This document shows, piece by piece, positions 17,100 through 25,527 of a DNA stretch of 57,032 nucleotides. The stretch is from Brevibacterium sediminis (GTDB lineage: Bacteria; Actinomycetota; Actinomycetes; Actinomycetales; Brevibacteriaceae): positions 1-57,032 of the forward strand of contig NZ_JABKDD010000020.1 in the NCBI RefSeq assembly GCF_013623905.1. Direction: 5' to 3'. The translations under genes were made by a program, and so were the position numbers. The notes under the pieces are model-generated. The model was not told where the DNA came from. It made no database searches and saw nothing but the letters and a program-made list of their open reading frames with translations. The stretch's first letter is position 1; each line of letters begins with the position of its first letter.

Positions 17100-17936
17100 G
17101 TGCAGATCGATGCGACACCTTTAGGCACTCAGAACGATGGGCTCAGGCATCGACGTTGGGTCAGCCCGACCACCGGCGTTACAGTGCACTACGAAGCTCG
17201 ACCACCGAAGCACGACTGCGACTCCATCATCGTGATATTCAGCTCGATTCGTGGGAAGAACTCGTGGCTGGATTTTGACGGCATCGACGGTCACGCTTTG
17301 AAGACCAACCGAGCTCGGCTGCTCTTCATTTATGACGATTTCTCGGATGAGTATACTTACTACGCCATGAAATCCGGCACGGAGAGCGTCCAGGTGGCAA
17401 CTGAGGAATTCTTACGCGAGTATCTGGAGATTCATAACTATAATACTGAACGCGCAATATTCGCTGGTCTCTCCAAAGGCGCAACCGCTGCACTGCTTAT
17501 CGGAACTCGCTTCCCCGGATCTCCGATCGTCGCTCTTGCACCCCAGATAGCGCTTGGACAATATCTCAATGGACGTACCGATCTGATCTTCGAAAACATG
17601 ATCGGCCCTCGAACCCAGACCAACATGGACGAACTTGACCGACTCGTCCCGAACGCCATCAGTCAGGACGTAGACCGAAGCCGGCCACTATACATATTGA
17701 CCTCACCAAATGATTCAAATTGCTATGAACGAGCTAACTCGATCTTATCCAATTACAAAAATGCCAATCTAATTGTGACCCCGTCAAAGCGCGCAGTCGA
17801 GCATGCGACGACTCTTCATTACCTCCTGCCAACATTCCTCCCTCTACTTGGCCTTCTGTCGAGCGGCCTCTACCCCAATATTGGTCCATCGATTGACGAA
17901 CTGCGCCAGGAACAAGAAAGGAAGACACCGGCATGA
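17100..17936 (+). CDS. Asp2/XcbB-like alpha/beta-hydrolase-fold protein (copy 1)
   Basis: A 278-residue protein from GTG 17100 (MQIDATPLG...), with an AAAGG-type ribosome site upstream. It looks like an alpha/beta-hydrolase: strand SIIVIFSSIRG, strand ARLLFIYDD, then the nucleophile elbow GLSKGA with Ser125, then VALAPQIALG. A late strand PLYILTSPND and EHATTLHYLL could supply Asp and His. Its nearest recognisable relatives are XcbB/CpsF and accessory Sec Asp2 proteins of capsule or glycoprotein loci; Asp2 is known as a sugar O-acetyltransferase. Two more proteins of this kind occur at 43459 and 48342. Its stop overlaps the next start by 4 bp. Codon use is AT-richer than in the central operons. 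Confidence 0.65.
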   Translation: MQIDATPLGTQNDGLRHRRWVSPTTGVTVHYEARPPKHDCDSIIVIFSSIRGKNSWLDFDGIDGHALKTNRARLLFIYDDFSDEYTYYAMKSGTESVQVATEEFLREYLEIHNYNTERAIFAGLSKGATAALLIGTRFPGSPIVALAPQIALGQYLNGRTDLIFENMIGPRTQTNMDELDRLVPNAISQDVDRSRPLYILTSPNDSNCYERANSILSNYKNANLIVTPSKRAVEHATTLHYLLPTFLPLLGLLSSGLYPNIGPSIDELRQEQERKTPA

Positions 17937-19216
17937 CCGTTATTTCGTTGACTTTCGTGCGCGGAGGAAGCGACGTACTCGAGTCTTCGGTTCGCAACAA
18001 CCTCGAGTACGTCGACGGGGCGTACTATGTCCTCGGCCAGGGCGCGAATGAAGCGGACCGAGTGCTTCGCCAGATCGCGCTCGAAGGCCTCCCGGTTTCC
18101 CTCGTGGATCACTCCGAGGAAAGTAACCTTCGCACCTCATTCGACACTGCAGTCAGATCGATCGAAGAGCGATGGGGTGGGACTGCGACCGTCATCATTC
18201 TCGAGACAGACGACTTCCTGACGGCTCCCTTGCCTGCGCTCAACACGGAGCCGCCCGAGGAGGGTGTGTTCTCGTTGCCCCGACATATCGCCTATGCCCC
18301 CACATCGGCGTCCGATGACTGGGCCCCGGCCACGACTACATCGATTCGCAAGGAGGCCGCGCCTTCGTCGTTTGCTCTTGGATTCCACTTGCACAGGCCC
18401 CCGGGGCGGATTCCGCTCGTCGATGACAGATTTACCGGACGGCCCACGTTCTGCGGCACAGCAAGATCAAGTATCGATGGCTGCGCAATCATTCGAATTC
18501 CGGTACGCAACGCAGAGCAGTTCCTTGTAGACATCACGGTAGCTTGGCTTGGCGTGGAAGCACGGTCCGGGGTCAAATCGGCCGTCCCCTCGACTGCAGG
18601 GACTTGGCTCTCGAACGCAAGAGAACTTGTGATCGCCAACGGTGCGGGGCTTACCGACGAGCGGCTGTGGTCTTGGCAAGAAGAGCAGCTGGCTCCAACC
18701 GTCATTGAGGCGCTGAGAACACCGACGACATCCGCGTCCTCGCACCGCAACGCAATCCTCGCGGCCGCGCCCCGATTGCTAACCGATGCAGTGACTGCGC
18801 TCGACGACGCGCGGACAGCCCGGGATGACACCCGGTGGGCACTGCACCGGGAACGGTTAATGAGACTGCACGATACGCTCTGCACTCTACTTGAGGACCA
18901 AACCTGGCATAAGACCTGGGTGTGGAAGGATCAGGCCGCGGTCTTGGAGCTCTTTTGGGGCGAGTTACCGGTAGCATTCGACGTTTTCATCACGAGCGAT
19001 GAGATAAGTATTCAGCTCGTCAGTCGGAAGAAGTCTCCTATACCCGATATAGCAAAGTATTTGAGCAACTTCGGATTCAACGAAGTTAAGCTGCCAGGAA
19101 AGCCTGGCCGTTATGTTCTCAGTGCCATCCCGATACACAGTTCGACCGTCACCCTGCAACACGTAAGGCAGGTCGCAGACATTATTCGCCCGCTTGCGTC
19201 CGGAATGAGTAAATGA
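17933..19216 (+). CDS. Unrecognised protein, GT-A-like N-terminus
   Basis: A 427-residue protein with ATGA overlaps at both ends, so it is tightly coupled to its neighbours. I do not recognise a named family. The first 110 residues resemble a GT-A glycosyltransferase core: strand VISLTFVRGG, a segment NNLEYVDGAYYVLGQGANEA that parallels GT2 sequences of the type FVDGIYVLDNGSTD, and TATVIILETDDFL, where Asp-Asp could act as the metal-binding pair. The C-terminal third (from about 330) has helices and strands with no signature. A divergent, possibly inactive glycosyltransferase is the best guess. Position between an Asp2-like protein and LicD supports a polymer-decoration role. Confidence 0.6.
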   Translation: MTVISLTFVRGGSDVLESSVRNNLEYVDGAYYVLGQGANEADRVLRQIALEGLPVSLVDHSEESNLRTSFDTAVRSIEERWGGTATVIILETDDFLTAPLPALNTEPPEEGVFSLPRHIAYAPTSASDDWAPATTTSIRKEAAPSSFALGFHLHRPPGRIPLVDDRFTGRPTFCGTARSSIDGCAIIRIPVRNAEQFLVDITVAWLGVEARSGVKSAVPSTAGTWLSNARELVIANGAGLTDERLWSWQEEQLAPTVIEALRTPTTSASSHRNAILAAAPRLLTDAVTALDDARTARDDTRWALHRERLMRLHDTLCTLLEDQTWHKTWVWKDQAAVLELFWGELPVAFDVFITSDEISIQLVSRKKSPIPDIAKYLSNFGFNEVKLPGKPGRYVLSAIPIHSSTVTLQHVRQVADIIRPLASGMSK

Positions 19217-20670
19217 CGACTCCAATTGGTTGCCTCGACGACAATCACTCTCCTGGGATTGTCGCAACAATGCTGCCCTCTTTGGGTTTCGTCGGTGGTA
19301 CATGGGCTGATTCATTGACGATTCCACTCTCGCATGGCCTACGCGCGGCCCGGGTGACCAACATTCGTCCAGAACCGGACTATGTGAATTTCCGACTACT
19401 GGTTCCCATGCTTGACGGCCAACCACTGACCATCGACCCGAAGATGGTGTCTCCGCGTGAGAGTTGCCATCGCGCAGACCACCGCACCCCTCCGTATTTT
19501 CTTCAGCCTTCCGGACCGGGTGTGCACACAGGCAAGGATACCGGTGCATGGTGGGAGGCATCTCTCTCTGAACCAGTGTTTCCTGACTCACTGCGCTATC
19601 TCAATCGACGGGACAAGTGGGGAGTTCGATCGCAACAGATTCGGGTCGATGTGCAAGAGGCCGACGGCGATTGGACAGAAGTATACAACTCAGCCTCCGT
19701 AGCTTACCGCCAACAAACTGTAGAACGCCTTGCTGCGATAGGAGGTCCGGACTTCCCGGTCTGGACCCCGCAGCATGATGAAGACGCTGTTCGCTGGCAC
19801 GACGACGCGGTCCATGCCATTCGGGCGGCGCTCGACTACGAGCCCAATCAGATGTCGCCGGCAGATTGGCTGTCTGTAGCGGCCCTAATACCCACCCGCG
19901 CTCATAGTGGCAGAACAGAATCGCCTCTCGGCGGAAATGAGTGGAGGGTGCTGGCACACGGACTGCTCAATCAGGTGCGTCGCGATCCTCGTGCGAGATC
20001 CGGAATCGCATCGTTTGGTGGAGTGCTCAACACCCGGAGTTCATTGAGGAGGCTCAGCGAAGAGATCAAAACCATCAGCGAACGAAATGACAGCAAGATC
20101 CATACTATCTCACGCCATGGCGTGACTCCCCTGGGTGTCCTTCATTCGCAAAGGAGCGAATTCCTGGCCGCGGTCAAAGACATGCTCGGAGACCTGAACG
20201 CTGCAGGATCGCGGGGGATGCTCGCCTACGGCACCCTCCTTGGTGCCGTCCGTGAGGGCCGGTTCATCGAGCACGACGACGACGTGGACCTCTTCTACAC
20301 GGTCGTCGTATCCGAGTCTGAGTCCAAAGACGACGCGATCAACAGGATCCTGAATACACTCGAACTTCGAGGGTGGCGTATTTCGAAGATCCCCAAGTAC
20401 ATGAACGTACACGTCTCCCGGCCCGGTTCCCCAATTTCCCTCGACCTGTTTCCACTCGACCTCAGTGGGTCCACCGTGCAAGTCCATATGGAATCGATGC
20501 ATATTCGCCAACTACCCAGCGCCTGGTTCGACCAGAGCACCGAGCGCACGATCCACGGACTCGCGCTTCCTGTACCCGCGCACAGTGAAGAGTTCTTGGA
20601 GGAGCGCTACGGCTCTTCATGGCGGATACCCGACCCGTTTCACGACTGGGGCTGGACGCTCGTGAACTGA
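19213..20670 (+). CDS. LicD-family phosphotransferase with extra N-terminal domain
   Basis: A 485-residue protein. Residues about 310-480 are a LicD domain (nucleotidyltransferase fold): AYGTLLGAVREGRFIEHDDD followed by VDLFY, then the ISLDLFPLD strand and a final EEFLEERYGSSWRIPDP. LicD proteins move phosphocholine or other phospho-groups from CDP or NDP carriers to teichoic acids and glycans; the HDDDVD acidic cluster is the metal site and is intact. Residues 1-210 are unassigned but contain a segment, WWEASLSEPVFPDSLRYLNR, that reads like a galactose-binding/discoidin beta-sandwich. The start is coupled to the previous gene (ATGA overlap). It is the last gene of its unit and faces the IS remnant. 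Confidence 0.8.
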   Translation: MTTPIGCLDDNHSPGIVATMLPSLGFVGGTWADSLTIPLSHGLRAARVTNIRPEPDYVNFRLLVPMLDGQPLTIDPKMVSPRESCHRADHRTPPYFLQPSGPGVHTGKDTGAWWEASLSEPVFPDSLRYLNRRDKWGVRSQQIRVDVQEADGDWTEVYNSASVAYRQQTVERLAAIGGPDFPVWTPQHDEDAVRWHDDAVHAIRAALDYEPNQMSPADWLSVAALIPTRAHSGRTESPLGGNEWRVLAHGLLNQVRRDPRARSGIASFGGVLNTRSSLRRLSEEIKTISERNDSKIHTISRHGVTPLGVLHSQRSEFLAAVKDMLGDLNAAGSRGMLAYGTLLGAVREGRFIEHDDDVDLFYTVVVSESESKDDAINRILNTLELRGWRISKIPKYMNVHVSRPGSPISLDLFPLDLSGSTVQVHMESMHIRQLPSAWFDQSTERTIHGLALPVPAHSEEFLEERYGSSWRIPDPFHDWGWTLVN

Positions 20671-20698
20671 CCCACCGACGGTCTCCAGCTAGGACTAG

Positions 20699-21636
20699 GG
20701 CGTGTCTCCTTAATGTAGGCAGCGACCGTTGAAACACTGGCCGCATGTCGACTCGCAGAATGATCACAGACGACCTGTGGGAGACGATCGCCCACCTCTT
20801 CCCGCCACGAGCCGGACGCCGCGGCCGCCAATGGGCCGACCACAGACTCATCCGCGAAGACATCTGCTGGCGCTATCGCACCGGCAGCCCCTGGAGTGAC
20901 CTACCTGAAGAGTTCTGACCCTGGCAGACCGTGTGGAAACGACACTTCCGCTACGCCACCGACGGCACCTACGACGCGATCCTGCGAGCGGTTGCCCAGG
21001 CCGGACTGATCCCCGAAGGCGCTGCGGAATCGATCGAGGAGTTCCTCGCCGCCGACTCCACGATCGTGCGTGCCCACCAACATGCCGCCGGTGCCCGCAC
21101 GGACTCAACTGGCGCCCAAGCCACGGGCCACACAGGGGGGGGGGAAGGTTTGACCTACAAAGTTCCACCGATCGAGCCCGCTGATCACACCCTTGGACGG
21201 GAATCTCGACGCAGATCCATGCTCTGACAAACGTTCGGATGAACATCTTCGATCTCGTCCTCACCCCAGGAGAGGCCGGTGATAATCCGGTCATCATCCC
21301 GCTTCTGGATCAGTATCGTGCCGATCATCCCAGCCGACAAAGCGTACTCGCATCCGTCGACCCGCAGTCAACTGCGGGCCAGACGGATACGCCATACGAT
21401 TCCCAAACACGACGATCAAGTTGCGCGGAGACAGACGAAAGAATCTTCCGGTGGCAGGCCACCGAAGTTCGATGCCCAGAAATACAAAGACCGCAATGTC
21501 GTCGAGCGTGGATTCTCACGATTGAAGCAGTAGCGAGGCATTGCCACACGCTTCGACAAGCATGCTCGATCATTCGCTGGAGGCGTTCAGGTGGCAGCAA
21601 CGAACTTGACGCTCAGAACCATTTAAGAGACACGCC
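20699..21636 (+). mobile_element. Degraded IS5-family insertion sequence
   Basis: A 938-bp element bounded by the inverted repeats and CTAG target copies. Its single transposase frame is broken at several places, so it is immobile unless helped in trans. It lies between two convergent wall-polymer genes (licD and the TPR-TagF-GT4 gene), without removing codons from either. Confidence 0.8.
20745..21626 (+). pseudogene. IS5-family transposase, multiply disrupted
   Basis: Pieces of one transposase are read in order across different frames. They are an N-terminal helix region (ITDDLWETIAHLFPP, then TGSPWSDLPEEF), the catalytic-start segment EEFLAADSTIVRAHQHAAGA, the VRMNIFDLVLTPGEAGDNPV region, SHPSTRSQLRARRIRHTIP, and finally KYKDRNVVERGFSRLKQ with the YREK-like C-terminal motif region. 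Lesions: an in-frame TGA at 20916-20918 where relatives have Gly, a run of ten G at 21135-21144 with a frameshift, at least one more frame change near 21300, and TAG at 21531. ADST keeps the first catalytic Asp. It is an old, dead copy. Confidence 0.8.
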
Positions 21637-24600
21637 CTAGGCACCCAGAGCAATCTCAACGAACTTCTCGATCGCGTTGCTACGGAATCCCGATGCGTCG
21701 AAACTGCCGCTAGCTGTACACGGATCACCGAGGATCCGAGAAATATCGCGCGCGAGGCCCTCCGGACGATGGTCGATGATGAGGCCGTAGCCACTTTCGA
21801 GCAGTTCTGCTGTGCCCGGAGTGAACGCCGCAGCGATGGGGACTCCTAGAGTCATCGCCTCGAGAACGACGATGGGCTGGCCTTCATGCACAGACGGTAG
21901 CACGAAGAGATCGGCTCGCTTCAGCGCCGGATACGGGTTTGACCGCTGTCCGGCGAAGTATATCGAATCCGCAATCTCGAGCTCATCAACGTGAGCCAGA
22001 AGATCGGCCTCCAGCAGACCCGTTCCAATGATTGTCAGCCGAGCATTGGGCCAGTTCTCGACGATCTTGGGCCACGCGTCAACCAATGCCCTGAAGTTCT
22101 TCTCGGGCGACAATCGCCCGATCGACACAACATGGACGTGGCCCTCGTCCAACCATTCACCAAGATCGGAATCAATGTCGTGTTCTGCCAAACTCTCGAT
22201 CCTCTCGGCATCAAGGACATTCGGCACGGGCTCGTACGCAGTCTCGGAACCGAAACCGGCCGATAGTAGCTTCTCTCGATTCTCCTCCGATAGCGCCTGC
22301 GAAACGGGCACTATCGTGTCGAAGCCATCATACCGACTGAACAGTTCCGCAAGCTCCGGATACTTGGTACGCCACTCGTTGACAAGCTGATTGTGCTGCC
22401 AGATCAGGTGTCTAGTCCGTTCATCGCCCACATTCGCAACGAAGTCAGCCCAAAGAGTCGCGTATCCATCGAACTCGATAGCGGTCGCAGGTTCGGCGAA
22501 GCCGAGAACTCGATAAGACTCACGCCTCCATGCGCGAGTCCTCAATTCCTTCAACGCATCGCTGTCGCCCAAGTCATGGGAGCTGAGTCGGTTGACCGCC
22601 CACTGTTCCTCTGGCGTGGCGGTGATGTTTCCGATACGAAAAGCCAAATTTACATACTCCGGAAGCCTCTCCAAGATGTGTTGCCGGCCTTCCTCGCGCC
22701 TCATGACATGTCCCTCGACGACCAGGACAATATCCACCTCCGAACCTTCCAAGGCATAGAAGAGCGCGAGCAGCGCGCTTGCAATTCCATTCGGGATGAG
22801 ACTGGCATGAAACACCAGGAGCGGCCGTTCCTTTCGCTCGCACGCGATTGGCTGAAGCATGAAATCGATCGTTCGACGTGCCGCCGATCCGTCCTCCATC
22901 GGCACGAACCTTGCCAATGCCTCTACATCCTCCGGAGTCCTCTCACCACCATCAATGGCGATCAGCGACATCAATTCTTCACGACTCGTGCAGACCCGGC
23001 CTGGAAATTCCTCGAGCGACAAATACAAACCTCGGCGGTCGGCATACTCTTCATAATCGGGCGCATAAAAGATAATTGGACGCCCCGTCGTAAGAAAGTC
23101 GAACGCAATGGAAGAGTAATCGGTCACGAGCATATCCACGGCAGCCAACAGGTCATTCGTGTCAATGTCACCCGGCACCACCTCGACCGGCAGTTCCACT
23201 TCCGTGAGAAGTTTCTCCGTCAGCCTGTGCGCCCGGAAGAGTATCCGATAACCGGGCACGGAGGCCATAGCTGCGAGATCACCGACCAAACGCTCAATAT
23301 CGAACTCGTGACTATCCACACCGCCACGCCAGGTCGGCGCATACAAGACGACCTTCTCCTCGTCGGGAAGCCCCATGCGCCCGCGGATTTCCAGTCGTAC
23401 CGTGTCACCGGACGAGACCAGCCTGTCCAGCCGGGGCGACCCTGTGATCCGCCGTGCAGCGGTGGCATAACGGTCAATGCGGTGATCGCTGAAAAGCGCC
23501 CAGTCCGTCAGTTCATTCGGCGACGAGACATGGGTCGCCTGCACAAAGTTTCTGGCAAGATTCTCGTATTCAAGAAGCCCTTGTTTCATTGACTTCCCAA
23601 GGGCCTTCAAAGGGGTTCCATGCCATGTGTTGAGATATACCTGATCTGCCCTGCGAACGAAATATGGGGCAAAAGAAACATTGTTGATAAGATATTTCGA
23701 TGTCGCAAGATACTTTAAGTACAGATCGGAATGCATTTCGACGAGAATAACATCATCCCTGCCGGACACCTCGTCGGGTATTCTAGCTTCGGATGAGTGA
23801 GCCCAGACATATGTGGAGCCCGCAAATCTTCGGTCGCAAGCCATCTCCCGGAAGAGAGCTAAGGGATGGCATCCGATCGAAGCCCCATGATTACTTTCGA
23901 GAAATATGTAGCTGTCCTCGAGCGCTAGAGTCTCCTGGAACTCGGCGAACATGCTCCGACGCCTTGTCTCGGCCCCCTTGAGATACTTCTTGAGGTCAAG
24001 TCCGTCTGGAAACCGGACATCGCGCGTGGCCTCCAACGCGTCGAGTGCGGTCTCGACTGACCCCTGGTCGACAAGCAAGTCGACATACTCGGCGACCTGG
24101 GCGCGGGACATGTGCTGCCGTCGCCGATCCAGTTCCCGAAGAGCGACGAGCGTCGCTGACGACTCGCCATACGACTTCGCTCTTGTATAAGACTCCTGCC
24201 ACGTCCCTATGTTCGTCGGCCGGCTCGACCGCCGGTCACTATCAAGCTGCGCGGCATACTCTGAATCCAAGCCACGGAGAAACTCCTTCGCGCTATCCTC
24301 CGCAGTGGACGGCTCCCCGGCGATTCCTTGTTCGACCACATCGGATTCCAGCCGGACGCCGAGCGAGAATTTGAGGGCTCGCAAAGCTTCATCCGTCCTG
24401 CCCGCCTTACGCGCGGTGACGCCCAGACGGTAATACCAGTGGGTTCTGTCGGGAGAAAGTTGGATCGCGCTGGCATAGGGGCCAATCGCACGATCGTTCT
24501 CACCAAGACGTTCGAGCACCACACCAAGACGATAATGACAGTAGGCATTACTTCCATCGGCGACCAGTGACCTCAAGAACCAATCTCTGGCTTCGGACCA

Positions 24601-25527
24601 TAGGTATTGGCGATCGTAGGCGTGCCCGATCTCAAAGGCCAGCCGAGCCTGCTGGAGCCCATCGTGGCAATCCTTGAGCTTCCACTCGTACAGCGCTATG
24701 GCCTCGGACCAATATCCACGGTCCCGGAAGAACGCACCCGGACCAAGAACTTTAGCCGCCCCTCCATCCGAAGCGGCCAGATCTTGCAGCAGTCCGGCTG
24801 CCCTGGACGTCCGACCGATGGCTTGATAACAACGCGCCATATCGATCTTGTGATCGCGACCGAGTGGGGACAAGGAGTCGGAGGCGAGGAAATGTTCAAT
24901 CGCCTCGGTGTGCTTGCCCATGCGCGCGGCAAGCACCGCGCGATCGCAAAGCCATTTCGGGTTGTCCAAGTGGTACCGACTGCCCGAACGAAGCGTGTCA
25001 AGACGCTTCCATAAAGGTGCGGTGGCTTCAGCCGAATACACGGCGGAATAAGCGTCCGCAACGCGATGTCCACCCCGGATGGCGACATGGTATTGCGCCA
25101 CGGCGTCCTCGAAGTCGCCCAACTCATTAAGACATCGTCCACGACGAAAGGCAATATTTCCGGCGTCTGGCGCCAAATGTTGGGCAGCCTGGTAGGTGGC
25201 ATCGGCAGCAACCCAATCTTTGGCGCGTTCAAGGGCGAATCCAAGTTTGTAAAGCGCCGAGGAATTTGTTGGATCTGAGCCCACGCCCCGCGTATAAGCT
25301 TCGATGGCACGATCGACCTCACCCCTGCGCAGTGCCAAATCACCATAACGAAGAGCTGTTTCGACATCGGTCTCGGTCGAGGTCGAGGCCAACCACGCGC
25401 GTTCGAGATTCGAATCGGCGAACGACGCTCGTCCACCACGCACACCAACCTTGTGCAGCACCATATAGGCACGAACTCGCATAGAGTTGATGACTTCGCT
25501 GGTTGCCTTCGGTTGACGCGCTTTCAT
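21637..25527 (-). CDS. Giant fusion: TPR + TagB/TagF-type polymerase + GT4 glycosyltransferase
   Basis: A 1296-residue, last gene of the minus-strand operon. Residues about 50-420 are tandem TPR-like helical repeats (for example GDLALRRGEVDRAIEAYTRG and ALYKLGFALERAKDWVAADA). About 540-895 is a CDP-glycerol glycerophosphotransferase (Glyphos_transf) domain with YLNTWHGTPLKALGK near residue 635, VVLYAPTWRG, and LVTDYSSIAFDF near 800. About 897-1290 is a GT-B GT4 domain with VSIGRLSPEKNF and SVHEGQPIVVLEAM, whose Glu pair binds the nucleotide sugar. It should add polyol-phosphate and sugar units to a lipid-linked wall polymer at the inner membrane face. Single Glyphos and GT4 proteins are common; this triple fusion is unusual. 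Its TAG stop falls in the IS target duplication. Confidence 0.85.
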   Translation of the reverse strand: MKARQPKATSEVINSMRVRAYMVLHKVGVRGGRASFADSNLERAWLASTSTETDVETALRYGDLALRRGEVDRAIEAYTRGVGSDPTNSSALYKLGFALERAKDWVAADATYQAAQHLAPDAGNIAFRRGRCLNELGDFEDAVAQYHVAIRGGHRVADAYSAVYSAEATAPLWKRLDTLRSGSRYHLDNPKWLCDRAVLAARMGKHTEAIEHFLASDSLSPLGRDHKIDMARCYQAIGRTSRAAGLLQDLAASDGGAAKVLGPGAFFRDRGYWSEAIALYEWKLKDCHDGLQQARLAFEIGHAYDRQYLWSEARDWFLRSLVADGSNAYCHYRLGVVLERLGENDRAIGPYASAIQLSPDRTHWYYRLGVTARKAGRTDEALRALKFSLGVRLESDVVEQGIAGEPSTAEDSAKEFLRGLDSEYAAQLDSDRRSSRPTNIGTWQESYTRAKSYGESSATLVALRELDRRRQHMSRAQVAEYVDLLVDQGSVETALDALEATRDVRFPDGLDLKKYLKGAETRRRSMFAEFQETLALEDSYIFLESNHGASIGCHPLALFREMACDRRFAGSTYVWAHSSEARIPDEVSGRDDVILVEMHSDLYLKYLATSKYLINNVSFAPYFVRRADQVYLNTWHGTPLKALGKSMKQGLLEYENLARNFVQATHVSSPNELTDWALFSDHRIDRYATAARRITGSPRLDRLVSSGDTVRLEIRGRMGLPDEEKVVLYAPTWRGGVDSHEFDIERLVGDLAAMASVPGYRILFRAHRLTEKLLTEVELPVEVVPGDIDTNDLLAAVDMLVTDYSSIAFDFLTTGRPIIFYAPDYEEYADRRGLYLSLEEFPGRVCTSREELMSLIAIDGGERTPEDVEALARFVPMEDGSAARRTIDFMLQPIACERKERPLLVFHASLIPNGIASALLALFYALEGSEVDIVLVVEGHVMRREEGRQHILERLPEYVNLAFRIGNITATPEEQWAVNRLSSHDLGDSDALKELRTRAWRRESYRVLGFAEPATAIEFDGYATLWADFVANVGDERTRHLIWQHNQLVNEWRTKYPELAELFSRYDGFDTIVPVSQALSEENREKLLSAGFGSETAYEPVPNVLDAERIESLAEHDIDSDLGEWLDEGHVHVVSIGRLSPEKNFRALVDAWPKIVENWPNARLTIIGTGLLEADLLAHVDELEIADSIYFAGQRSNPYPALKRADLFVLPSVHEGQPIVVLEAMTLGVPIAAAFTPGTAELLESGYGLIIDHRPEGLARDISRILGDPCTASGSFDASGFRSNAIEKFVEIALGA

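Larger units (their letters stand above)
20695..21640. repeat. Terminal inverted repeats and CTAG duplication of an IS5-family element
   Basis: CTAG occurs at 20695-20698 and at 21637-21640. Directly inside are GGCGTGTCTC (20699-20708) and its exact complement (21627-21636), continued less perfectly inward. CTAG is a duplicated target typical of IS5-type insertion. The right CTAG contains the TAG stop of the minus-strand gene ending at 21637. Confidence 0.75.

Noticed and set aside
21135..21144. Run of ten G as a mere sequencing error that would restore the transposase
   Set aside because: Even if corrected, the TGA at 20916, the TAG at 21531 and another frame change remain, so the element is still dead.
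22393..23592. 399-codon plus-strand open frame opposite the TPR-TagF-GT4 gene
   Set aside because: Low-information, His/Arg-rich sequence; the minus strand carries Glyphos_transf motifs throughout.
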